The position numbers were made by a program, and so were the translations under genes. From JAPOUP01 sp965221405 (lineage in GTDB: Bacteria; Pseudomonadota; Alphaproteobacteria; Rhodobacterales; Rhodobacteraceae), in the NCBI GenBank assembly GCA_965221405.1, contig CBDCSE010000002.1, positions 2,790,001 to 2,854,000 on the forward strand: a stretch of 64,000 nt of DNA, written 5' to 3'. Position 1 is the stretch's first letter. Each line of letters starts with the position of its first letter. Of this stretch, positions 26,309 to 35,487 are shown one piece after another. The notes below the pieces were generated by a model. The model ran no database searches and was not told the origin of the DNA. It worked only from the letters and a program-made list of their open reading frames with translations.

Positions 26309-27643
26309 ATGACGTCAAACGTTTCACTCACGGGTCTCGCGAAAGATCTCGCCGCCCGCGCCGATTCTGGCCGCCCTGTGCGAATCGGCTTGGTCGGTTG
26401 TGGAGAGATGGGAACCGATATCGTTACCCGGGTAGGAATGATGGACGGGGTCGAGGTGGCGGCCATCTCGGAACTGGATCCTTCCGAGGCCCACCGTGCC
26501 GTGGAAATCGCGTGGCGAACGACGGGCCACAGCATTGACGTGTCCAATGCGGGCGCTTTGGATGCTGCTGTCGAGGGTGGCATGACCGCCGTCACCGACA
26601 ATGCTGATGCCCTTATCGAGTCCGGCCTGATCGATGTGGTTGTGGATGCGACCGGCGTTCCGGCCGTGGGTGCCGAGATCGGCCTGAAAGCCATGGAGCA
26701 CGGCAAGCATCTGGTGATGATGAACGTTGAGGCGGATGTCACGATCGGTGCCTACCTAAGGCGTGAGGCGGATCGATTGGGTGTGGTCTATTCACTTGGC
26801 GCGGGTGATGAGCCTTCCGCCTGCATGGAATTGATCGAGTTCGCCTCCGCGATGGGTCATAGGATCGTGTGTGCCGGAAAAGGCAAGAACAATCCGCTGA
26901 ATTTTGACGCAACTCCGGACGGCTACACCGCCGAAGCGAAAATGCGGGACATGAATCCACGTCTGCTCGTCGAGTTCGTTGACGGCTCAAAAACCATGGT
27001 GGAGATGTCGGCGATCGCCAACGCCACCGGATTGGTTCCCGATTGCGATGGCATGCATGGCCCGGCGGCCGGACCACAGGAACTTGCGACAACCCTGGTC
27101 CCCGAGCGTGATGGCGGCGTGCTGTCAGATATCGGCCGGGTTGATTTTTCGGTTGGCAAAGGTCTGGCACCCGGTGTGTTTGTCGTCGTTGAGGCCGAGC
27201 ATCCGCGTATTCTGGAACGGATGAAAGATCTCAAGATGGGGCCGGGGCCGTATTTCTCCTTCATCCGGCCCTATCATCTTACCTCGCTTGAAGTGCCGCT
27301 GACCTGCGCCCGCGCGGTTCTTTACGGGAGCACGGATATGGTTCCGCTCGACCGTCCGGTAGCCGAGGTATGCGCAGTGGCCAAGCGGGATCTGGCGCCC
27401 GGTGAGACGCTCGACCAAATCGGCGAATATACCTACCGCGCCTGGGCGATGGAGGTGTCGCGCGCGCGTGCGCGGCGGGCACATCCCGCCGGACTGCTCA
27501 CCGGGGGCAGGGTGACCGGCACAATCCGCCGGGGCGAGCTGATCACCGCCGACAACGTGACGCTGCCAAGCGACTCCCGGATTGTCGAACTTCGCCGGCT
27601 TCAGGACGATCTTCTGTACGGCTCTGGGGCGGGGACTGCCTGA
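26309..27643 (+). CDS. NAD(P)-dependent oxidoreductase with C-terminal SAF domain
   Basis: 444 residues. The N-terminal Rossmann fold opens RIGLVGCGEMGTDIVTRVG, resembling homoserine-dehydrogenase-like and Gfo/Idh/MocA proteins; TEDNADALIES-like and VVDATGVPAVGAEIGLKAM segments follow, and a SAF-type domain (IRRGELITADNVTLPSDSRI) ends the protein. Such Rossmann-SAF proteins are found in sugar-acid and aldonate catabolic clusters. It is convergent with a TRAP transporter 190 bases away, whose substrate it may process. The reaction is not assignable from sequence. Start ATG 26309 with GGGAG upstream; no support for the longer frame. Confidence 0.8.
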   Translation: MTSNVSLTGLAKDLAARADSGRPVRIGLVGCGEMGTDIVTRVGMMDGVEVAAISELDPSEAHRAVEIAWRTTGHSIDVSNAGALDAAVEGGMTAVTDNADALIESGLIDVVVDATGVPAVGAEIGLKAMEHGKHLVMMNVEADVTIGAYLRREADRLGVVYSLGAGDEPSACMELIEFASAMGHRIVCAGKGKNNPLNFDATPDGYTAEAKMRDMNPRLLVEFVDGSKTMVEMSAIANATGLVPDCDGMHGPAAGPQELATTLVPERDGGVLSDIGRVDFSVGKGLAPGVFVVVEAEHPRILERMKDLKMGPGPYFSFIRPYHLTSLEVPLTCARAVLYGSTDMVPLDRPVAEVCAVAKRDLAPGETLDQIGEYTYRAWAMEVSRARARRAHPAGLLTGGRVTGTIRRGELITADNVTLPSDSRIVELRRLQDDLLYGSGAGTA

Positions 27644-27830
27644 AAGGGCCGTGGAATGTTCTGCTGGCCGTGACGGAAACTGCTCCGTAAGACGGAAAAC
27701 TTAGGGGAATCCATGTTGGCCGGGGACGATTCGCCGTGTTTCCGGCATTCGCGGGGCAGGGTTCCGCGTGGTGGTTTGGTGCAGTCCTGTGCTGAGCGTC
27801 TTGATCGGCGTGGATATTGGCTCTGGACGC
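27644..27830. other. Convergent spacer between the SAF oxidoreductase and dctM
   Basis: 187 bases between converging genes. I see no hairpin-plus-T terminator and no gene. Confidence 0.4.
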
Positions 27831-29231
27831 CTATGCGAGGCTTGGAAGCCAGAGGACGATCTGCGGAAACGCGACGAGCAGGGCGATCGTCACGGCGTCC
27901 GTCGCGAAGAAAGGCATCACGCCCCTGAACACGTCCTGCACGGTGATATCGTCCCGGACGCCCGCCACGACGAAGCAGTTGAGGCCGATCGGGGGCGTGA
28001 TCAGGCAGAATTCCGCCATTTTCACGACCAGGATCCCGAACCAGATCGCGCACATGGGCCCCGACATGCCGAACGCGCTCTCGGCGGCAGGGACGGCTTC
28101 CCCTCCGTTCAGCGCCATCACCGCCGGATAGACCACTGGTAGCGTGAGCAGGAGCATCCCGATCGCGTCCATGAACATGCCGAGGACGGCGTAGGCCATG
28201 AGGATACATGCGAGGATCAGCCATGGCGAGTACGTGAGCGAGGTGATCCAGTCCGCGAACGCGCCGGGCAGGTCGGCAAACCCCAGGAAGCGCACGTAGA
28301 CCAGCACGCCCCAGATGATCGTGAAGATCATCACCGAGAGCTTCGCGGTTTCCAGAAGGGCGTCGCGGAACTCGGTCCATCGCATGCCACGATAGACCGC
28401 AACGAGAAACACGACAGAGGCTCCGATGGCCCCACCTTCGGTGGGTGTGCCCCATGCGTCTCCTCCGAACGGGTTGTATACAAAGCAGATTATGGTAATG
28501 ACGACAATGACGATCGGCAGGGCCGGCGGAAGCGAGACAATGCGTTCGCGCCATGAGAAGCCGGTGACGCGCGGCCCGAAGTTCGGGATTATCAGTGCCA
28601 TCCCGACAATGAGCATCGCGTAGATCAGCGCCGAAAACGCGCCGGGAACGAAGCCGGCGAGAAGGAGCTTCCCGACATCCTGCTCCACGATGATCGCGTA
28701 GATCACGAGGATGGCGGACGGTGGGATGAGCGAGGCCAGCGTTCCGCCGGCCGCGACGACGCCGGCGGCGAACTCTTTCCTGTACCCGATCTTCAGCATT
28801 TCGGGGATTGCGATCCGGGCAAAGACGGCCGCGGTTGCGACCGAGGCGCCCGAAACGGCGGCGAATCCTGCAGTCGCGAAAACCGTTGAGACCGCCAGCC
28901 CGCCCGGAACCCAGGCAACCCACCGTTTGGCCGCCTCGAACAGTGCGCGGGTCAGGCCCGCATAATAGGCCAGATACCCGATCAGTATGAACGTCGGAAT
29001 CAGTGACAGCGCCTGGGAGGACACCTTGGAATGGGGCACCTGACCCGCCGTCTTGACGGCCACCGAAAGAGCCCAGCCGAAGTCGTCTGGCGCATAACCC
29101 TTCTTCGCCCAGAAGATCCAGATCAACCCCGCCAGTCCTGCCAGTCCCGCCGCGAAGGCCACGCGCATGCCCAGAAGCACGAGCGCCAGCATGCCGCCGG
29201 TCGTCCAGATTCCGATCTCGATTGGTTCCAT
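27831..29231 (-). CDS. dctM: TRAP transporter large permease (DctM)
   Basis: 466-residue, about 12-helix membrane subunit that moves the substrate using a sodium gradient. The IPPSAILVIYAIIVEQDVGKL and LITPPIGLNCFVVAGV signatures are diagnostic of DctM. The ATG at 29231-29229 overlaps the dctQ stop (TGATG), which removes a 33-residue upstream extension. At about 466 residues it is slightly longer than most DctM (about 425), with extra residues in a hydrophilic loop around VYNPFGGDAWGTPTEGG. Confidence 0.94.
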   Translation of the reverse strand: MEPIEIGIWTTGGMLALVLLGMRVAFAAGLAGLAGLIWIFWAKKGYAPDDFGWALSVAVKTAGQVPHSKVSSQALSLIPTFILIGYLAYYAGLTRALFEAAKRWVAWVPGGLAVSTVFATAGFAAVSGASVATAAVFARIAIPEMLKIGYRKEFAAGVVAAGGTLASLIPPSAILVIYAIIVEQDVGKLLLAGFVPGAFSALIYAMLIVGMALIIPNFGPRVTGFSWRERIVSLPPALPIVIVVITIICFVYNPFGGDAWGTPTEGGAIGASVVFLVAVYRGMRWTEFRDALLETAKLSVMIFTIIWGVLVYVRFLGFADLPGAFADWITSLTYSPWLILACILMAYAVLGMFMDAIGMLLLTLPVVYPAVMALNGGEAVPAAESAFGMSGPMCAIWFGILVVKMAEFCLITPPIGLNCFVVAGVRDDITVQDVFRGVMPFFATDAVTIALLVAFPQIVLWLPSLA

Positions 29232-29854
29232 CAGCGGTCGCCTTCGAGCCGTCCGGCCTCCATGGCCGCCTGCTGCGCCGCGTCCGGGACGAGCGGCACC
29301 GCGATGGCCCTGCCCGTGACGATGGCGCACAGGTAGCCCCAGAGCTGCAGGCCGAGGCGTATGCAGAGCACGCCGAACGCGACCGGGGCCAGCAGCTTGG
29401 CAGGCCAGATCGGAAGGCCGATGTCCATCGAGCTGTCACGGCTCCACATCGGCGCCGCGAAGTCAAAGCTCCGCAGGAAGTGCGCCCAGCTGCCCCAGAC
29501 CAAGAGCGCCATGAACACAAGCAGCGTTAGGGCGAACAGGGACTCGACCACATAGAGGGTCCGGCCACGGAGCTTTCCGACGAGGAAATCCATCCGTATG
29601 TGGCCGCCTTCCCGCTGGACATAGGAAATCCCCATGAAGGCGATGAGTGGCATGGCCTGCTCGATCCAGTCGACATAGCCGGGTAGCGGCTGGTTGAAGC
29701 CGTTACGTCCGCTGACCGAGACCACGGCCATCAGCATGAGGGCGAAGACCGCGAGGCCGCTGACAAGCGAAAGGGCAATCTCCAGTTTCATAAACTGGCG
29801 GTCAAACCGACTTAGGGTGCTGTCATCGGACAGGACCAGCGACCTGCTTGCCAT
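29231..29854 (-). CDS. dctQ: TRAP transporter small permease (DctQ)
   Basis: 207 residues, four membrane helices. The family segment GRNGFNQPLPGYVDWIEQAMPLIAF with VQREGGHIRMDFLVGKL is DctQ-like. It joins DctM to form the membrane complex. It lies 75 bases after dctP and overlaps dctM. Longer than usual DctQ (about 165-180) by an N-terminal 20-residue hydrophilic segment. Confidence 0.92.
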   Translation of the reverse strand: MASRSLVLSDDSTLSRFDRQFMKLEIALSLVSGLAVFALMLMAVVSVSGRNGFNQPLPGYVDWIEQAMPLIAFMGISYVQREGGHIRMDFLVGKLRGRTLYVVESLFALTLLVFMALLVWGSWAHFLRSFDFAAPMWSRDSSMDIGLPIWPAKLLAPVAFGVLCIRLGLQLWGYLCAIVTGRAIAVPLVPDAAQQAAMEAGRLEGDR

Positions 29855-29886
29855 TCGGCTTCCTTTCGATCCGACGTCTGGAACGT

Positions 29887-29911
29887 TCCCCGCGCGAGGG
29901 CAGCGCGGGGA
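29887..29911 (-). promoter_or_regulatory. Stem-loop between dctP and dctQ
   Basis: TCCCCGCGC and GCGCGGGGA (29887-29895 and 29903-29911) form a 9-bp GC-rich stem with a 7-base loop in the 75-base gap between the receptor gene and the permease genes. Such intercistronic stem-loops are known to stabilise the upstream receptor mRNA and lower permease expression. No T-run follows, so a full terminator is unlikely. Confidence 0.65.
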
Positions 29912-29928
29912 GTGGATGGTTCCAGATC

Positions 29929-30939
29929 TCAGCTCGATTCGGCGATAAGGCCGGTGACCAGGTCGTAGAGCTCCTGTGCCGGAAGGCCGCGTGCGGCGTT
30001 TTCCTCGATCCAGGCGGCGGCGGCCGGAGCGGCGGCCGCTTCCTTGAATGCGGCGATCTCATCGTCGGAGAAGGTGACTTTCGTGATTCCGCGCTCCTCC
30101 AGTGCGGGACCCCACGCGGCCATCGTGTTGTCGTTGTAGTTGGAGATATAGTGCGCGAGAGCTTCGTCGACCGAACCCAGAAGCGCCTCCCGGTGCGCGT
30201 CCGAGAGTGCGTCCAGCGCGTCGGTGTTGACGACGACGGGGCAGTTCACCGTGCCGGGGTTGAGGTTGGTCGTCCACCAGGTCGCGTTCTCAATGGTGCC
30301 GAATGACATGTGGGCATGTGGCGCGAAGCTGACCGCTTTGACCACACCTGAGTCCATGGCCTGGCGCACTTCGGTCGCCGACATGGACGTCGGCACGGCA
30401 CCGATCGTCTCCAGCGCCCTGCCGATGCCACCCGTGGCGCGCACAGCGAGCCCCTCGAAGTCACCAAGCGAGGCAGGCGCCGCGCCAGCCCCAACTATGT
30501 TGTATTGCGGAAGCGGCGAGGGCATCAGCAACGTGGCGTTCCAGCGTCCCAGATCCGCGACGGTTGCGGGATGTTGATAGACGGCCATCGAAAGCGCAAC
30601 TTCCTGTTCCAGTGAGGAAACGCCGAGAAACGGCAGTTCGAGGACGGTGATTGAGGGATTCTTGTCGGCATGGTAGCCGGCGCAGAACTGCGCCATCTCA
30701 AACGCGCCGATCGAGATTCCGTCAAGGTTCTCGCGATTCTTCGACAGTCCCCCATACGAGAGGTTCAGGGTGAATCCGCCGTCCGTCCTCTCGGCAACCA
30801 ACTCAGCCAGCTTTTCGACATGTTCCGTGAAGGCGCGGCGCTTGCCCCAAAGTGAAACGTTCCATTCGACGGCCATCGCCTCACCAGCAAACGCAAATGC
30901 CAACGCGGCGACGGTCATTCGACCAAAAAACTTGTTCAT
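29929..30939 (-). CDS. dctP: TRAP transporter substrate-binding protein (DctP family)
   Basis: 336 residues. Signal peptide MNKFFGRMTVAALAFAFAGEAMA with Ala-x-Ala cleavage. The mature protein contains the DctP-family GIGRALETIGAVPTSMSATEVRQAM segment and the ligand carboxylate-binding Arg region (AVRATGGIGR). Binds an organic acid or related solute in the periplasm. First gene of the dctPQM operon on the minus strand. Confidence 0.92.
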   Translation of the reverse strand: MNKFFGRMTVAALAFAFAGEAMAVEWNVSLWGKRRAFTEHVEKLAELVAERTDGGFTLNLSYGGLSKNRENLDGISIGAFEMAQFCAGYHADKNPSITVLELPFLGVSSLEQEVALSMAVYQHPATVADLGRWNATLLMPSPLPQYNIVGAGAAPASLGDFEGLAVRATGGIGRALETIGAVPTSMSATEVRQAMDSGVVKAVSFAPHAHMSFGTIENATWWTTNLNPGTVNCPVVVNTDALDALSDAHREALLGSVDEALAHYISNYNDNTMAAWGPALEERGITKVTFSDDEIAAFKEAAAAPAAAAWIEENAARGLPAQELYDLVTGLIAESS

Positions 30940-30972
30940 GACTGGATCTCCTTATGCACTGAATTGCTCTGT

Positions 30973-31090
30973 GGCCCCCTGCAATACTCCCCGGTCGAGC
31001 GGGTTTTTCGCCGGAAACGGGGCGTTTTCTTGGCGGATTGCCCGGATATGGAGCCGTCCCTTCGGTATGTAGTAAGGTCTTGGGTCCACA
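30973..31090 (+). repeat. Dispersed repeat, copy R1
   Basis: About 118 bases that align at roughly 75% with the reverse complement of 37119-37234. The best-conserved block is GGATATGGAGCCGTCCC (31037-31060 area), followed by CGGTATG and ending in GTCCACA. The two copies flank the der-bamB-yfgM operon and part of the island in opposite orientation. Neither copy is a recognised IS. They may be a non-autonomous element or a shared regulatory leader. Confidence 0.6.
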
Positions 31091-31581
31091 ACACAACATA
31101 CCGGAAGATGAAGCCGTGTCCCCGCATACCTCCGTATCATACGCTTGGCAGAGGTTTCAAGGAGAACTTCTTCCGACGGTGTGATCCAACTTTGTTGGTG
31201 ATCGCGATTCGCAGATGCACACGAAGGCATTGAAGCGCTATGCGGCAAAGGCTGCCCCACGCACTCGACTGGCTGCGAGCCAGGCCGTCTCCGCCTCACC
31301 AACAAAATTGGTCACACCCTTCTTCCGGCGGGCTGCGGACCATATTTGTTGGCGATCCCGGTTTACGGGCATCGCAGAGGGCTCGCCGTCGGGTCTCGTG
31401 TCCAGAGATAGGACGATTCAGGGAAACCGCAGGTAACTGGCGTGCGGACCTGATGAAGCTGTCCAGCCGCTCTGGATCAGTGTCCCGGGAGCCGGAACGC
31501 CCGGCATTTATGGCCGGTTCCAGCGACCGGGTCGCCCTGCACACACCCGAGTTTCGTGTAACGGTTCCCGAGGGTGACCCG
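31091..31581. other. No gene; degenerate direct repeats
   Basis: Between the dctP start and the der stop. Two loosely similar blocks beginning CTTCTTCCG and containing TTTGTTGG(C/T)GATC lie at about 31167-31220 and 31319-31375. No frame gives a credible product. An imperfect inverted repeat around CGGTATGT (31058-31065) and ACATACCGG (31096-31104) is present at the junction with R1. Confidence 0.4.
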
Positions 31582-33015
31582 CTATCCGCCCCGCACCCTT
31601 CTTTCAAGATGCTTGCGGAGCCGGGATGGCACGGGCTTCCTTTTCTCCCGGTAGGGATTCCTGTCTGCCTGGCTGCGAAGATGAAGCCGGATTGGGGTGC
31701 CCGGCATCTCGAAATCTTCGCGCAGACCATTGACAAGATACCGGATGTAACTGGAGGGGATCCGCTCGGGGTGACTGCACATGACGACAAAGCCCGGCGG
31801 CCTGGATCCCGCCTGCGTAATGTACCGCAGTCTGACACGGTGCCCGCCCGGGGCTGGCGGTGGATGCGCATCGACCATTTGGGCGAGCCACTGATTCAGT
31901 TTCGCCGTCGGCACGCGTCGATTCCAGATATCATGCGCCCTGATGATGGCGCAATGCAGTTCCGCGAGCCCCTGGCCAGTCAGTGCCGATACAGGCACCA
32001 AAGGTGCACCGCGAAGCTGCGGCAAAAGACGTTCAAACCGTTTTCCCAACTCCGGAAGACTGGCCTTTCTACGGTCCTTCACATCCCATTTGTTCAGTGC
32101 GACCACGATGGCCCTGCCTTCCCGCTCGGCCAGATCGGCGATCCGCAGATCCTGCTGCTCGAAAGGAATGGCCGCGTCGAGCAGCAGGATTACAACTTCC
32201 GCAAACCTCACCGCCCGCAAACCGTCGGAGACCGAGAGTTTTTCCAGCCTGTCGTTGACTTTGGCCTTTCTACGCATCCCGGCGGTATCGAATATCTTGG
32301 TGCGCACACCGCACCATACCATTTCAAGGCCGATCGCGTCACGTGTGATTCCGGCCTCCGGCCCGGTGAGCAAACGGTCCTCACCGACAATGCGGTTGAT
32401 TAGAGTGGACTTTCCCGCATTTGGACGCCCGACCACTGCGATCCGCAGCGAACGATCCCTGCCTGCGGGTTCGGGACCCGCACCAACCTGTGCCTCCCCG
32501 GCAGAAACTGCACCAGCGTTTTCTCTGGACAGGGGCGCGAGCCGGGAGTGCAGGCTGTCGAGGCCGATACCATGTTCGGCCGAGATCCTGACAGGATCAC
32601 CGAAGCCCAGTCCGTATGCCTCAAACACGCCCGCGTCGGCAGCCTGGCTCTCGGCCTTGTTCGCCGCAAGAACCACTGGCGCCGAATGGCGCCGTAACAT
32701 GTCGGCCAGCTCCCGGTCCCCGGCCAGTACCCCGGCCCGCGCATCCACGATGAACAGGCACACATCCGCCATCCGAACCGCACGTTCCGTCAAGCGGCGC
32801 ATCCGGCCTTCCAGGGATCCATCGGTGGCGGATTCCAGTCCAGCGGTGTCGAGTGCCGTGAACCTCAGATCGCCAATCCGCGCCTCGCCTTCCCGTAGGT
32901 CACGTGTGACGCCCGGCCGATCGTCCACCAGCGCCAACCGCCTGCCTACAAGACGGTTGAATAACGTCGATTTCCCTACATTTGTGCGCCCGACAATGGC
33001 AACGGTCAAGGACAT
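31582..33015 (-). CDS. der: Ribosome-associated double GTPase Der (EngA)
   Basis: 477 residues with two tandem G domains and a C-terminal KH-like domain, needed for 50S subunit maturation. The first P-loop is GRTNVGKS (9-16), the second GRPNAGKS (around 190), each with its DxxG (DTAGL, DTAGM) and NKxD-type motifs (NKAE, NKWD). Note that the first G4 is NKAE rather than NKxD/NKVD, a common Der variation. Start at ATG 33015, since the first 12 codons of the longer frame are not conserved. Last gene of the yfgM-bamB-der operon. Confidence 0.95.
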   Translation of the reverse strand: MSLTVAIVGRTNVGKSTLFNRLVGRRLALVDDRPGVTRDLREGEARIGDLRFTALDTAGLESATDGSLEGRMRRLTERAVRMADVCLFIVDARAGVLAGDRELADMLRRHSAPVVLAANKAESQAADAGVFEAYGLGFGDPVRISAEHGIGLDSLHSRLAPLSRENAGAVSAGEAQVGAGPEPAGRDRSLRIAVVGRPNAGKSTLINRIVGEDRLLTGPEAGITRDAIGLEMVWCGVRTKIFDTAGMRRKAKVNDRLEKLSVSDGLRAVRFAEVVILLLDAAIPFEQQDLRIADLAEREGRAIVVALNKWDVKDRRKASLPELGKRFERLLPQLRGAPLVPVSALTGQGLAELHCAIIRAHDIWNRRVPTAKLNQWLAQMVDAHPPPAPGGHRVRLRYITQAGSRPPGFVVMCSHPERIPSSYIRYLVNGLREDFEMPGTPIRLHLRSQADRNPYREKRKPVPSRLRKHLERRVRGG

Positions 33016-33062
33016 GGACGCGGTTTGCCTGAACTGGGTGCCCACCCGCACCCATTACCTAT

Positions 33063-34385
33063 CTACCGGTAGGCATGGAGCCGGCCACGGTTGGAGACGA
33101 TATACATCGTTCCGTCCGCGAAAGCCATGGAACTCGCCGCGCCTGAAGGCAGTTCGAATGTGCTGCGGTGAGCGCCGGTCTCGGGGTTGTATGAGGTGAC
33201 CGTGCCGTCACTGGAAGCCAACCATAGCCCGCCGCCCGCCAGCACCGGCCCGAAATAGACATGGATAGCCTTATGTCGTGACGCCTTCTCGTTCCTGAAG
33301 TATTTCAGTTCCCTGCTCCATATGCGTGCGCCTGTGGCCGCATCAAGTCGAATCAGTTCGTTCAGGTCGGAGATCAGGAACACGGATCCCCCCGAGACGG
33401 ATACAGGTCCCTGTGCGCCGTCACGAACGGTCCAGAGGCGCTCTCCCGTGTTCAGCCGCAGCGCCACCGCCCGTCCGGACTGGTTTCCGGAGTAAACCAC
33501 GCCCTCGGAAACGACCGGATCCGCGGTTATGTCGTTGGAATTCGCGTAAGCACGGCCAGGGCGGCGCCCGGATACCACTGAACTCCAGAGTGGCGCTCCG
33601 CCCTGACGGAGCACGGCGACGAACTCGCCACCGCCAAATGGAATGACGGCAATTCGATCCGTTACGGCAGGGCTTGCCCCACCAACCGTACCTGAAAGAA
33701 CCGGCGTTCCGGGAAGCCTCCATCCGACACGGCCGGTTCCGGCATCGATTGCCCATGCCACGCTTGCCCGTGTCACGAGATAGACCAGACCGCCGGCAAC
33801 GGTCAGGCCACCCGTCGCTGGAGCCTCGACATCCTGGCGCCAGATCTCCTGTCCGGTCGCCGCGTCCAGCGCCACGACCTCTCCGAAACCGGTCGTCGCG
33901 TAGACCCGCCCGTACGCTGCGGCAAGCCCGCCGCTGGAAGCGTCACCGCCGCGCTCCGAGGATGGGGTGAGATCGCGGCTCCAAAGTGCCGTGCCGTTGA
34001 TGGTCACGGCCGTCAGCATCGCCTGGCTGTCAAGCGCGAAAACACGGCGGTCGGTAACGACCGGGTTCGCCGTTATTCTATGCCGACGGCTGTTTCCCTG
34101 ACCGATACTGACGTCCCAGACGGGTTTCGGAGCGGAGGAGAACTCTGGATGAACCGTGGTGTGCGCGGGACCGCCCGAAATATGGGTCCAATCGGTGTTC
34201 CGCTCAGCTGGAGGCGCACTGAATGCCACGTTTGCCACGGTCTTGACAGCTTCTCTGCCCGAACCTTTCGATATCGTCGACGCGGGACGAACCTCGATCC
34301 GCTCTCCTCTGAGGAATTCGTTATCACTGCATGCCACCATCATGGCAAGGCTACTGAGAACGAACAGGGTCCCGATAATCCTCAC
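33063..34385 (-). CDS. bamB: Outer-membrane assembly lipoprotein BamB-like (PQQ beta-propeller)
   Basis: 440 residues. A lipoprotein signal MRIIGTLFVLSSLAMMVAC is read from GTG 34385, with Cys19 as lipidation site. It is followed by repeated PQQ-type beta-propeller blades (AIDAGTGRVGWRL, ALRLNTGERLWTV, RLDAATGARIWSREL, SYNPETGAH). BamB helps the BAM complex fold outer-membrane proteins. Gene order yfgM-bamB-der, as in E. coli, supports it. The start codon is GTG; longer upstream codons are probably untranslated. Confidence 0.9.
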   Translation of the reverse strand: MRIIGTLFVLSSLAMMVACSDNEFLRGERIEVRPASTISKGSGREAVKTVANVAFSAPPAERNTDWTHISGGPAHTTVHPEFSSAPKPVWDVSIGQGNSRRHRITANPVVTDRRVFALDSQAMLTAVTINGTALWSRDLTPSSERGGDASSGGLAAAYGRVYATTGFGEVVALDAATGQEIWRQDVEAPATGGLTVAGGLVYLVTRASVAWAIDAGTGRVGWRLPGTPVLSGTVGGASPAVTDRIAVIPFGGGEFVAVLRQGGAPLWSSVVSGRRPGRAYANSNDITADPVVSEGVVYSGNQSGRAVALRLNTGERLWTVRDGAQGPVSVSGGSVFLISDLNELIRLDAATGARIWSRELKYFRNEKASRHKAIHVYFGPVLAGGGLWLASSDGTVTSYNPETGAHRSTFELPSGAASSMAFADGTMYIVSNRGRLHAYR

Positions 34386-34458
34386 CGTATGCGTTCCTTC
34401 CGCGCTACGAAGTCCACTTTGCCGAAAATAGAAGAAAGTCTCGCTCCATCCAGAGAGA

Positions 34459-35112
34459 TCAGACGGGATCCTCACCGCCACCCAGCGCCAGGATCAGTAA
34501 CCCGGCGCGTTGGCGTAGGCCGACATTCGCTTCGCTGTCTTCAACCAGGGCCCGAAGCCTGGCCAGCGCGGCCTCATGTTCACCGCGCTCGATCTCGATC
34601 AGCGCAATCTGCTCCTCAGCGAGAACCCGGAACGGCGATCCGGCGGACGTCAATGGCTCAAGCATCGCAAAGCGGGTGGCGGGATCAGCCTCCGACGCGG
34701 ATAGAATCGCCAGCTTGAGCGTTGCCAGATCACGATAGAGTTCCGGCTGGTTCTGGTCTTCGATTACGCCTCTCAGCGCCTCTGCAGCTTGAGTGAGGTC
34801 GCCCGATTCGATGGCTTGCCCCGACAGGAGCAGGGCGACCACGGGAGCGTGGCTCCCCGACGTTCCAACCGCCTGAAGTGCCTGGGCGCGTGCTGCGCCT
34901 TCCTCTGCCTGCAGCGCATTGAGTATGGCATCGCCGAGGGCTTCGGCGGCGGCGCGCTCCTTGGCTTTGGAATATTCGTTCCACGTTGCGGCGCCCACCA
35001 GAACCACGACCAACACGGCAGCGATCCAGCCATAGCGGCGGAAATAGCCGAACAGCCTGTCGCGTCGGACCTCCTCAGTTACTTCCTCGATAAAGCTGTC
35101 TGTCGCGGTCAA
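34459..35112 (-). CDS. YfgM-like tetratricopeptide membrane protein
   Basis: About 217 residues: TDSFIEEVTEEVRRDRLFGYFRRYGW, one transmembrane helix (IAAVLVVVLVGAATW), then a periplasmic helical repeat domain with YSKAKERAAAEALGDAI. This matches the DUF2133/YfgM group next to bamB; YfgM links chaperones to the Sec translocon. The start is taken as TTG 35112, because the family N-terminus begins close to TATDSFI. The 56 upstream in-frame codons look non-coding. Confidence 0.82.
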   Translation of the reverse strand: MTATDSFIEEVTEEVRRDRLFGYFRRYGWIAAVLVVVLVGAATWNEYSKAKERAAAEALGDAILNALQAEEGAARAQALQAVGTSGSHAPVVALLLSGQAIESGDLTQAAEALRGVIEDQNQPELYRDLATLKLAILSASEADPATRFAMLEPLTSAGSPFRVLAEEQIALIEIERGEHEAALARLRALVEDSEANVGLRQRAGLLILALGGGEDPV

Positions 35113-35487
35113 TGCCCCAGTTCCATCTTTGCCGTTACACCGGGATACATACCCGCTGCCAATGCCCTTTGTAGCGTTTCTCTCACCCAACCCACGGATT
35201 GGATCGGGCGCCGACCCTGATTCCTCCGCGTGCGAAACCGGTTGCGGGAGGGGATCATGCCGACAGTACGGTTGACTCACGAAAGAATCAAGAGTTTCGA
35301 GCCGGCATCAGACGAAAGGGGATATTCGCGATGGGGCCCTGACAGGTTCAGCTTCGGAATCGCGCCTACCGGCCGGAAACCTGTCCAAACCTTTCCGCAC
35401 AGGGTGCGATCGGGAGCGTGTCGTGGAGCTCGTTGGTGATCCGGGTGGCGTTGGTCCGTTACAGACGCGCAGTGCCGAGCGGACAGG
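35113..35487. other. Boundary between core operon and accessory island
   Basis: About 375 bases with no gene recognised. The left edge is the yfgM-like start; the right edge is the stop of the relaxase remnant. No tRNA or clear direct repeat marks an insertion point. Confidence 0.4.

Noticed and set aside
27601..29520. 639-codon minus-strand frame across dctM
   Set aside because: Antisense-like Arg-rich shadow in another frame of the same strand; dctM and dctQ signatures are in the chosen frames.
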